From: Hymenopus coronatus
Taxonomy: Eukaryota > Arthropoda > Insecta > Mantodea > Hymenopodidae
DNA length: 64,000 bases
Assembly: GCA_030762935.1 (NCBI GenBank)
Contig: CM060895.1
Span: forward strand, 34,933,501-34,997,500
Reading direction: 5' to 3'
Positions within the stretch are counted from its first letter, which is position 1. Each line of letters begins with the position of its first letter. Of the stretch, positions 39,333 through 49,800 are shown in pieces. The notes beneath the pieces are model-generated. The model was not told the DNA's origin. It ran no database searches and was given only the letters and a program-made list of their open reading frames with translations. Made by a program: the position numbers and the translations under genes.

Positions 39333-42300
39333 CTGAATTGTATGTGGTAGAGAAAGTAAAAATTATCAAGCGTTGTTTCATTGCAGGTTCTGAGAACTAT
39401 AATAGTGGATAGAAAAGTTTACTTTCATGTTATTCCTAAGTTGATATTGCACTATATGACTCAAACTTGGAATATGTAGTGAAAAGTGATATGTGAAATG
39501 CATCAATTCTTTCAAATCCAATTCACGAGTTGTTTGTGGTACAATATGTCTAACATCAGCTCTGCTTACCATCTCAATGATGAAACCCACACAAATAAAA
39601 TGTTAACCTGTTATCTTATTTAATTTGCATTTATTCAACTTTAAGAGGGGGAGAGGTTGTTTGCAAGTGCATGAACACTGAGCATATTTAACAACATTCT
39701 TAAAGAATAAATCTGTATTGAAAATGATTAACTTCAAGCTGCATTTCTTCTTTTAATACTTTGACTCTTAAGTGTCCAGAGAAAGAACATTGTGTCTAAT
39801 ACCAGAAATATGAACATTTCTTATAATATTAAGCACCTGATATCAATCCATCAATACAAGAATGCCAATTAATTTGATTTATAAACACTGATCTTCATTT
39901 CTAAATTTTTTTCCAGTACAGCTGCTATTACAAACTTAAGGCATAACATGACGAAAAGCAACACTTTTTATCTTTTTTTTTTTTTTTTGCTGTGATTCAA
40001 ATCAGCAAAAACAGGTTTTCGCCAGTCTGCAATATTTGAAAAGGTTTATCATATCAAAGTAGTTATCAAAGCTGAGTAAAGTCCATTAGAGTTGATCTTT
40101 CAATGGTATCAATTTTTGCACTGAAAGCAAATAAAACTGCTAACTTCATAATTCAGATATAGTGGAGTTCAAATGGAACAGTTATCTCACTTTAGTGATT
40201 TTTAAATTAGATTGAATGGTGAATGAATCAAATTTGGACAGATGTTCATAGAATTCACCAAGTCTGATTATCTACAAAAAAATTCTAGAAAATGCCAATT
40301 CTATGCAACTTGTTTGGATTAGGACATCAAATGAACAACATAAGCAGAAAAGAAAGGGACGATCTTCTCCACTCACCTTTCATGCCTACAAATGCTTAAT
40401 CTTCTTATACATCTGCTTCTTGTTAATCACATTTTCTTTATTTTGTTTCAAGTATAAGAATACAGTAAGGTAAAGCAAGTGAGATTTCTAAAAAAAAAAA
40501 AAAAAAGAGCAATGTGATAATTTCTAAAGTGCATTGACTATAAGGAAAAATCAAAGTGGATTACCACCGTACCACATTAAAAAGTAAGTATTTGAAAATA
40601 AACCAATAAAAACAAATAGATCAGAAACTACACACAATATATTTTTGAACATTTGAATCAATAAAAAAAATGTAAATTGGAAAGTACACACCACAAATTA
40701 TGTGTTGTTATTAGATCTATACAATTCTGTTTGAAAATGAGCAGTTCGATTGACCTAAACCATAAGTGGTATTTCCCGTAGCTTTTAAATGAAGCAAAGG
40801 GCATCATTACAATGCTTCCACAACTAGATTTGAATTTCTAGTTCATGAGTTTGTCACTGGTGACGAGGGATCAGCCTGTCACCTACAGATGGTACCGTAG
40901 GACAAAATCACGGCTTACAGATGCAAAATAGCAAATAAATTTTGCCCAGAAACCTTCTTACAAAGTATGGGGTTCTTTTATATTACTTGGGATCACCAGC
41001 TTTACTTCCCTTCCAAAGGAACTATCCAAAATAATGCATCAAACCTCTGCTAGGGTTTTAGAGGCTAGCATGGTAACCACTATATCATGGAGAATGACTG
41101 TTGCAAAGTAAGATGATGTCTTTATTTTACAGTTTACCAATTATACAAAAGTAAATTCAGAATGACGATTTCACAGGTCATTCATAGAAAATTCAAGATA
41201 TACATTTTTTCATGCAAATACCTTAACCATAGGTATGACATTTTAATCAAAATTGTTATAACCATTCCTTAGAAAATAAAAACTATGAAAAAAGTTTGTT
41301 ATGCTAAGGGTAATCTGAGGTGGGAAGATTTGCTTGGAATGCAGACCTTTTCCGAAAAATGTTTTCAAAATTCAGCAGTCTCAAAATTGCTTTTCATATC
41401 AATTTCTTGCTAACATAACAAATGCAATACTCCGCCCACTTATTATAGGTAATTAGCATGAAAAGCTATACCAGTCAGTATTACCAGCTGGTGTCTATGT
41501 CATATTTGGTAGCTCAGAAAGAAGAAGAAACTAGAGAAACTTCTAATAATAACAGCCACTATATCAGCATAGAGAAACCTGACTTGCACATGTTTCCTCT
41601 ATGAGACATCCCACACAAATCTTTCATAAGAAGTGCATTCCCTGAGCAGCCGAACCACCCCATGGCCACCACGTAACAGGTGAGGGCCTGTCGCCACAAA
41701 ACGGTCCAGTCGCTCAGGGAACACACTGTACAAGACAACATAGTCATGGAGGGTTGCACAGTAAATATCATGTACTCTTTATTGTTATTATCAATGGAAA
41801 ATAACTTCTCAGACCTTTACTACTGGGCATGTATGAAATAGATCAGGGGTGGCAACTTATTTTGAATTTAGGCCAATAAATTAACAATTTTTTGAAGGGT
41901 CTATTAATTACATCCATATTAACTGCATATATACACATATTAGATTATATGTGAAATATTCAATAAGTGTAGCTGGCAGCTGTAACTTAAAACATATTAG
42001 TCTTATTAATCATGTATTTATTTTACCAATTTTTTTAACTATAAAAGAAACAAATTTTTATGTGCATAGAATTATTTGCATAATATGCATTTGGAATTTA
42101 TTTTCAATTACATTCATGGCAGAAAAAGTTTGCTCACAATGTATGTGGAGCCAAATCTACACACGAACCCCAACATAAGATCATGAATTTTAGGAAACCA
42201 GTCTGAAGGGATATATTTTCAAATTTTAGCCGAATCAAGAAAGGCAGATGATTGACAATGCCCATTAAATTTAGCACAAAGTCCTAAATGCTTTTTGGAT

Positions 42301-45300
42301 ATATATTATTTATATTTGCAAGGATGGGGAGTATTTTGAATCTCAAACTCAGTTATAAATCCATGTTGCTCTTCTCAAATTCCAAAGAGCAAGAGTTTGT
42401 AAAGACACGTAGGTTCACACTGAATCTTGAACTGCCAGCGAGCCATTCAAAAGGTTTGGTAGGCCTAAGGTTGGCAGCTCCCAAATTAAAGGAAAGAATA
42501 AATCAAAGGAGTCGGAACAAATAAATAAATGTGAAAAACTGGAGGGAGAAAAAGACACACTGCAATAGGAACTAAGTATTGACATTGTTACAAGATCATA
42601 CAAGCATTAAAGACTATAAAGAAAATGATTTTAAGAATTACTGCAGGCATTTTAAATAATGGTTTAGCTAATCTATTGCCTGGCATGTACAGTAGGTTTA
42701 TTTTCAAGTATCTCTGCAAAAAATCAGGGACTAAAATAACTTCTATAAATTTTTATTAAATTCTACTTGGTTTCTGTATTTGAGAGCTCCCAGGTTATAG
42801 TCACTATTTAAGCGGCAATGGCTTAGTAGTCGTAGTATTTCCTGTATCTCCTAAATGGAGCAAAGGACATCATTACAATGTTTCCTTGAACAGATTTGAA
42901 TTTCCGGTTTGTCAGTTTGCCACTATCCATCATGGTGATACGGGATCAGATCGTCCAAAGATGGCACTGCAGGACGAAATCAAAACTTGTGGATGTAAAA
43001 TGACAGAAAATTTTGCCCAGGAACGTCCTCTTTCAAGATATGGGGTTCTTTTACATGCAAATAAACTTACATGGGACCACCAGCTTTACTTCCCATGCTA
43101 AGGATCTTTGCATCCGAAAAAATTCATTACCCTCTACCAGGTTTGAACTTGCAATCTTGAGTTTTAGAGACAAATATGGTAACCATTACACCACAGAGGA
43201 CAACAATGATTTAGATTATTATTTAAGGAGATTATAGGATCCCTGACCGATATTACATTTCCTAATTTTTACTTTCTCTACATGTACTATTTACATAGTG
43301 TATAGAGAAGGTATTGCCCTCCACCAAAAAATTTCATACCAAGATTTCACCGAAAATATATGTTTTAGGGTCCCTTGTATCCAAAAAAAAGTATTTTCAG
43401 GAAAAGGTCTGTGTGTCAGTGAATACGATAACTCAAAAACAAAAAGTCTGTAAAATACCAAACTTGGTATTTAAGTTTTTGTAATAATTAAAGATTTTAA
43501 GCTTTCTCAGTGTTGGTTATTAACAATAGAGTTAAATTGCAATCGTAAAATAACTTGGTTGTTATCCTGCGAGGTCATCATTAATTTTGTTAGAAGTCTG
43601 TTTGCAGAAAATGTACAGAAAGTCATGTGAATGGAACATTAGATTTTTTACTTAGATGACCAAATCCATCTTTCTGTGGTTTTGCCCTCCAAATCTGCAG
43701 ATTAGGACAACTACAGTCACATAACCCAACATATGTAAGGTCTTGAACTGAAGTCCAATATGTTTCACTGCTTAGTTTTGCTTGTAGAGAAAATTTCATT
43801 TCTTCTTAATTATTACAAAAAAAAAGTAAAATGTAATTGCTAGATAGCATTGGTGGAATAGTGCAACTGTCAGATTCACAGCAACTTTGTCACCCTCGAC
43901 ACTACATATGCATCTTACTCCCTGTTTAAGAGATTTTCATCAAAAATAAAATCTTCATCTTGAATTTTTGGAATATCCTCTGAAGCCCTCTTCATCCTGG
44001 ATGACTTTTGCACAACTGGTGCACTAAGAGACAGATGAAAGTTTACCACACAAAAAATGTATATTTTCTAAAACACACATTTTATGTTCTTATACTTATT
44101 TTAATTCACCATTTCCAAAATATTCTCTCTTATTGGTTTCAATTTTGCAACACTTATACTTTTGCAAAATAGGAATGTGTCATTCGTTTTTCTTTCTCCT
44201 GATCAAGTTAAAAGAGGGGAATTTGAAAATGACCAGATTTTAAAAGATTTGACTTATCGCTTTAGCCTGTGTATTCCTGTTCCCGTTATATCTACAAGGA
44301 AATATCAATAAAAGCATGTTTACGAATATTCACCTCAAGTATGTAAAGTAGATAGAGCAAGAATTTTTAAGAATAGAATTTTTGTTTTTTCAAGCACCTA
44401 AGTTTCCCAAAATTGTACAATTTTTGTACAAATCATCATTTATCCTGACATCACAACAAAGCATGAATAAGTAATTTTACAATCACTTCTGAGAGCTATG
44501 GCATACGTACATCATGAGCTCGTATCTTTAGTATGAATATTTTTATTTTCTTTTATACTGTAGATCCATCAGCTATGACCTATCATCACTCTGCAGTTTG
44601 CAGCCTTTTTTTTCCTCTATTGTTAAAGTTTCCCTCAGCTACATTGAGGCTTAGGGCTCACAATATGTATGGCAGTATTTGTTAGTCATATGTTGGCAGC
44701 TATTCGGCTGCAAATGACAACTGTATAACTAGGAAGTGTATCTACAGGGAATATCGGCAAACTTTTTTTGCCTTGCAGCAATAGGTACTGCAGAATGTCC
44801 TAATTTTTTAATGCAAACTAATCATACACTCATAGCAGTTATCTGTCATTACCTTTAACAATACACCAGAGAAAAAATATGTAGTATTAACACGTCATAC
44901 TAAGCGAAAAAACAAAAAAATAAATCAAATTAAAGACTCTTGCTCCTCAGGAGAAATTTCAGTTATTTATTCTTTGTTATATCCAGTGTTTCCATCAACT
45001 ATTTAAGATAAAACACTGAAATCACAAGAAAGAATCTTTCTCTACTATACAAAACCACTAACAAAATAGGTATTTGTTTCACTGCAATGTAATTTAGAAT
45101 TAACATTAACATAACATCTTTGTTTTCAGTTTCATTTAATGGTAATATTTTTAATTTCAATGCTCTTTATTAAATTTGAGCTTTAAGTTTCAAAACCAAT
45201 AACAGTACAAATATGGGCAACTTGTGAACAAAGCTTCACTTTATTAGGGTAGGTTAAAGGCTATTTCACACATGCTAAAATGTAGTTTCGCCAAGACAAC

Positions 45301-46281
45301 TGTTAAAAACATTTAAAATTCTAGTTTACCACAGTAAATGCTGGTATATGACACATAGGAAGAATTTAACTTTGGGTATCTAATATACAAATGTTCAATC
45401 CGAATAAACATTATTCAGAGAAGTCATTGGGCTACATAGAATTTTTAACATGCCATCGCACAAAAGCAGCAACCACAACACAGCGCAGGCGCAAGGAATA
45501 CTTTCACTACATGCTGTCGTTAGGAATAAAATACCTTCCAAGGAGTTGATGTTTGCAAAGGTACATATAATTTTTAAACTTTTCATGATATTGGACTTTC
45601 CATCTAAGTATTGCATTACATATGATAAAACTCGATACTTTGTTTTAAATCTCGAGCTAATGATTTAGGACACCTACAAACTTGTTGCGAAAACTCAATT
45701 TCACATGCACTTGCTGAATACGCAAATAAACCTAAAAAAAAGATATTAAAATCTTATTCCTACCTTTGTTTAAGACCTTCGCCAACCCCAAGGTTTGAAG
45801 AGCACCTTGCGAACTGCGTACTGGAAACCAATCTGAAAAGAATTAAAATTAGATGCATTTCCTTCTCTCAATTACACCACAAAAACGTACACTGGCCATC
45901 TTTCGCAAATCAATTCTCACGATTTAACATAACATTTGTATGAATTCGTGCTCTGGATATGTGTATTCAACCATAAATTTTGCACATTCTATTGGAATGC
46001 AATCGTTCTCAACTAAAATAAAGAACAATCTCAAAGGTTGCGTTTACCCAATTGATATCAATCATAGCATGGACATAACACTGACAAAGGACACTTAATG
46101 TCTTTTCTACTTAAAAGAAAACTAAAGTTACAAACATTTGCTTAACACTTATATATACCTTGTGTTATCACATATCCATTTCTGTTGTTATTTCCTATCA
46201 CATTAATCTCATCTACGCACGATTTCCAATTTTTAACACACACAACAACACGTCCGTCCTCTGCATTCACTTACGTTGCAT
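39190..46281 (-). CDS. Predicted 72-residue single-pass membrane protein, three exons
   Basis: Minus-strand exons 46281-46275 (ATGCAAC), 45832-45764 and 39332-39190 join to 219 nt (72 residues plus stop TAG). Exon 1 is followed by a strong donor GTAAGTG; exon 2 has acceptor CTTTTCAG and donor GTAGG; exon 3 has acceptor ACAATTCAG. Both introns are phase 1, so the 69-nt middle exon is symmetric. The product has a polar N-terminal 25 residues (starting MQHWFPVRSS), one strongly hydrophobic helix of about 30 residues (IFVAVINGIVGFILFFLMFL and on), and a short tail LRSEGYLPNWVLHLNY. I do not recognise the family. It is divergent from, and head to head with, RSPH9, and the CpG-poor domain ends close to its 3' end. 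A further internal exon in the 6.4-kb second intron cannot be excluded, and the seven-base coding first exon is the weakest part. Confidence 0.55.
39344..39366 (-). repeat. Solo R1 terminus
   Basis: GTGGTAGAGAAAGTAAAAAT is the R1 5' terminus in reverse, without the rest of the element. It sits just before the acceptor of the membrane-protein exon. Confidence 0.55.
40765..41097 (-). repeat. SINE family A2 (same head, other 3' part)
   Basis: Reverse tRNA-like head at the right (GGTAACCACTATATCATGG) and the shared block CAGCTTTACTTCCCTTCC. The left part has GCAAAGGGCATCATTACAAT, shared with 42830 but not with family A. Confidence 0.8.
41115..41450 (-). repeat. R1 repeat, partial
   Basis: Reversed 5' two-thirds, decayed, CpG-poor; the palindrome is nearly unrecognisable. 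Confidence 0.7.
41600..41771 (-). other. Segment open in two minus-strand frames
   Basis: One frame (70 codons) reads VQPSMTMLSCTVCSLSDWTV. The other reads HDYVVLYSVFPERLDRFVAT, then GPHLLRGGHGVVRLLRECTS and YERFVWDVS, which looks more protein-like. It lies inside the large intron of the predicted membrane-protein gene, on its strand. It could be an exon, a decayed element or chance. Confidence 0.25.
42830..43205 (-). repeat. SINE family A2
   Basis: Head at the right (GGTAACCATTACACCACAGA), middle CCAGCTTTACTTCCCATGC, left part GCAAAGGACATCATTACAAT as in the 40.8-kb copy. Open frames here are within the SINE. Confidence 0.82.
43266..43650 (+). repeat. R1 repeat with large internal deletion
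   Basis: Good 5' end from TTTTACTTTCTCTACATGTA to the ACCAAACTTGGTATTTAAG block at 43480, then unrelated sequence, then a 3' end ACAGAAAGTCATGTGAATGG at 43613. Confidence 0.75.
43925..44390 (+). repeat. R1 repeat, 3' half
   Basis: From the TTCATCAAAAATAAAATC block to the GCATGTTTACG block. Confidence 0.75.
44391..45763. other. Intronic sequence of the predicted membrane-protein gene
   Basis: CpG-poor, no exon or repeat seen; the minus frame at 45395-45616 has no support. Confidence 0.35.
45764..45832 (-). CDS. Middle exon of the small membrane-protein gene
   Basis: A 69-nt exon between a good acceptor (pyrimidines then CAG, 45833-45835) and a GTAGG donor. In the frame set by exon 1 it encodes HWFPVRSSQGALQTLGLAK and a short tail ending LNK, without stops. 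In another frame a TAA falls near the exon end, so the frame depends on exon 1 being right. Confidence 0.5.
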
Positions 46282-46641
46282 CGAAACTTCCAATGGTGCT
46301 GGGAACAACTTCCGTATGAGCTCACATGTCACGTGGTACAACAGCTGAGCACCGGTTGCGTTGCGGTTTCCTACCGCCAATTTCAAACCACTTTTAAATT
46401 TCTGTATTTAAAACAAAGGACAATTTTGAAATATAGCATGTAAGCAAAATATAATAAGTGTACATGTTTCACTAGCCACTCACACCTTATAATTTTGCAT
46501 ATTTTATTCCCATCTTGTGAACTAATTGAAAAATTCCTGAAAAAGATGAACTACTGTGTTTATTCAATATCTAGTTGCTATGGTACTGAAAACATGTGCT
46601 AGGTTCATTTCATAAAAAGCTAATGTGGATAAAATGAAAAA
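46282..46641. promoter_or_regulatory. Shared bidirectional promoter between RSPH9 and the membrane-protein gene
   Basis: About 360 bp separate the two divergent start codons. The half next to the minus-strand gene (46250-46400) is the most CpG-bearing spot for several kilobases, as expected of an unmethylated promoter in a CpG-depleted region. No TATA box stands out on either side. A near X-box lies at 46574-46587. Confidence 0.6.
46574..46587 (+). promoter_or_regulatory. Candidate RFX X-box upstream of RSPH9
   Basis: The 14-mer GTTGCTATGGTACT fits the X-box pattern RYYNYYWTRRNRAC at all but the last two bases. It lies 55 bp before the RSPH9 start codon, in the usual window for RFX-controlled ciliary genes. 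Function is inferred from motif, position and the ciliary nature of the gene. Confidence 0.45.
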
Positions 46642-46645
46642 ATGA
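46623..46645 (+). promoter_or_regulatory. Two chained mini upstream ORFs overlapping the RSPH9 ATG
   Basis: ATG TGG ATA AAA TGA (46623-46637) overlaps the next ATG by ATGA; that second frame, ATG AAA AAA TGA (46634-46645), overlaps the RSPH9 ATG at 46642 again by ATGA. If the transcript starts upstream of these, they could tune initiation at the main start. The transcription start is unknown. Confidence 0.4.
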
Positions 46646-46868
46646 ACATTAATACTTTGCAAGACTCTTTAGAATATGTGGCATATTCAGGAAGCACTTT
46701 AAGCAGTGAACAGTGCATGGTTCTACAAAACTCATTGACAATTCTGCAGACTGAGAATCACTTTCAACAGACATACTTTTGGGGAACAATATTTGGCACT
46801 GATAAAGATTATTTTATTGCATTTGGAACTGCAAAAGATGTTTTAAAAGAAAGAGTGTTTTATTACAG
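46642..46868 (+). CDS. RSPH9: RSPH9 exon 1
   Basis: Encodes residues 1-75 and the first two bases of codon 76. The donor is GT at 46869. The frame stays open past the donor for a few codons, but the family alignment stops at the donor. It carries the N-terminal part with the FWG and DYFIAFG motifs. Confidence 0.93.
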
Positions 46869-49800
46869 GTGGAGTATTGTTGAAAAATGGGTTAACTCTT
46901 AGGAATTTAGGATCTAAAAATTGTAAATATCCCAAAGAGCTTTTTTGTTGGGCTCCTTTGAAACAAAATATTCTAATTAACACATTGAAAAAACCTAAAT
47001 TAATGGAGTCTATTAATAATTAAGCTTGCAAGTAGTCCAAAAATATGATTTCTAGCATACATTCAATTACTGCTTTGGAGGGTTCAATCTTCAGTTGACC
47101 CATACATCTAAAATGTTAAAAATCTAAGTAACTAAATGCACAATTATAGAAACTGTAGCCCTATTTAGGTACTATAGAGCAAAATAGGTATTCTTCCTTT
47201 CTTTAGTTAAAATAGAATGAGATATTAGAAAATCAGTTTTGCAAAGAATATATCAATATAATATTCAGTTTTACTGTTCTACTCTTTTTAGCACAAATAT
47301 GTTTGACTGGGGACTGTTGCCTAAGGCAAAAAAGAAAGCAAAAATGCTGGCCCTGTTATGCAAAGATATCTTTTTAGGTGATGCAACTTTCAGAGTGAAT
47401 GTTCTCAGAGAAGACAAAACTGAGGTCAGTAAAACCAGCATATATTTTTTATTCATTATATTTTAGTACTTAATATAGAATTTTTCCTTCTGTCTACTAT
47501 GAAGCTGGCTTTGACTCTTTTTTTCAACATAATAGTTCTCCCCTCAAATAGCGAATGCTATAAATAAGATTTAACTATGAAAATATGGTGGTGAGAATAT
47601 GTTTAGTGAAAAATAAAGGTTTTATCAGTTCGCATTCTTATGAGGAGCATTCAAAAACTTTTGTAAATATCAGCTTAAAGTCCAAATTAAGACTGGAATT
47701 CAAAATATTCTCCATCTTTCTCCACACACACACTTAAAGTTGGTGCAACCACTTATAAAAAGAACTAAAATACTCAGACTGAGGTATTGTCAAAAAAAGT
47801 TGAATTTATAGCCTGAGCAAGATACTTCACTCATTAAAAGTTTTTCCAGCGATACAAGGTTTCACTTAAGGAAACAGCCAGAAGTTGCATGGTGCAAGGT
47901 TAAGGACTGTGGGGTAGATGGACTTTAGCTTCTTCCAGTATTCTCAAATTTATCGCGTTCTGTGAGGAGTGCATTGTCACGCAAAAGCAAGAACCTTGAA
48001 GTTCCTGTCTTTGGACACTGCTACATTAGCTCATCAAATAAAGGATTCAGAACATAAGAGCCATAATGTTCTCCATTTATTGCCATTCCTTCTGGCATGC
48101 AATCAACCACTAATGGTCCTTCATAGTTGAAGAACATGCTGAACATTCACCCCCGAGAATGAAAATCTTGTCGAAGATCAACTGGTCTTGGATCAGTCTA
48201 ATTTACCTAGACACAATTCTGAGCTTTATTTGGTGTGGAACAGGAATAAAATCAGCTTTCATCACCAATGCACACATCTATCAAATGTTTAGGGACATTA
48301 ACTAGAAAAATGCTCAGCAGTTTCCTTGCACATTTCTTTCTCCTCTTCTCCACATCAGTTAGAGAATGTGGAACCCATTTTGCACAGATATTTTTGCAGC
48401 TTTAAATGTCCATGGATTATATGTCAGTTCTGAAACTCTGAAACTGACTTCCATAAAAGCATTTCAACAGTATAATGTCAATTTTCCTACCAAGTTCCTC
48501 ACACTTTGAATTATTCTTTCGCTCACAGCTTCCGAGACCAACCAGAAAAAGGGTTGTCTTTTAAAGTCTCTTGCCCTTCTTCAAATGATTGAATCCATCT
48601 TACAACAGTATCAAACACACTTTAACACATAAACAGCTAACAAGTCCTGGTGGTATTTTTTGCTGCTCTTTCACCTAGCTTGTAGCATGTGAAATGTAGA
48701 ATCTAGTGTTCGTTTTAGAAATATCTATGATTTTTCAGCACCTAATGACACAGGATTGAATTCAGTAGACTCTGTGACTGTGAATGTTAAAGTTCAAACT
48801 TGCACTTACCTGCATCTTTTTTTGAGTATTAGTTTTACAGGGAAGCAAGGTCAGGGGGGAAGAAAAGCTTGGTCACCTTCCTGTCTTTCTGCAGTGTTGT
48901 CAACCAAAGAGCATTTCTTTCTTTGAGGTCCTCAGCCCTTATGGTGAATAGACTATTTAATTTACCACAAACTACCTGAATTAATAATGAAACACTGCGC
49001 ACATACATGCATGAATTCTGGATTCTACAAATAGAATTAAACCTTAGAATAGAAGCCACTATATATTAAGGCATGTAGCATACTTCATGTCTCAATGCTG
49101 TTGCTCTGCTCTGCATCCAAAATTCCGTGGAGCTTACCAAATGAAGAGTAGGAAGCCGAGTGCTCAAGAAAAGGTGCATGCATAAATTTTTAATGGCTTT
49201 AGGTCAATTATTACACTTTTGTAACCATTATTGTCCAACAAAGAATAGACTGGTTGAGAAACTTTTTGAATATCCCTCATATTGTAAAATCAGATGCAGT
49301 ATAGAGTTCTTTTTCTGGGGGAGCACTGGGGGATGCATACTATAACATTTAAGGACTCCAAAGAAGGAAAGTGGCCTGTGAAACAATTATGCTACTAAGT
49401 GAGGTGTTTAAATTTCAACCACATTAATCAATGTGATTAGCCTTTACTGTAAGTAGCTTCACAATATTACACATCTTGTACAATTTATGTCCAATATATT
49501 TTTTTTAATGTTAACTATTTTCAAGATATTCCTTATTACTGTTTGAATTGTGAAGTGTTTCAAATTTTTACTAGTGATAACTTGCTCTTCAATTTTTTCT
49601 CCTAGTCAAGCAAAGAATTTCAAACCCATCACTTAGCCACACACTTTTAAAAGATTTGACTGTCACTTAAGCATACTGTATTTAATCAACTTTTTATTTT
49701 AGAGTCATGCTGCTCACAGACACAATCTTTACAGAAAATGCATTTTTTTTGTTTCAGGGTCCTCAAAACATGTATTTCTGATGAAATCTTGGTATCAAGT

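Noticed and set aside
41843..41875. hAT-like left end (CAGGGGTGGCAACTTATTTT)
   Set aside because: No matching inverted end or target-site duplication was found nearby.
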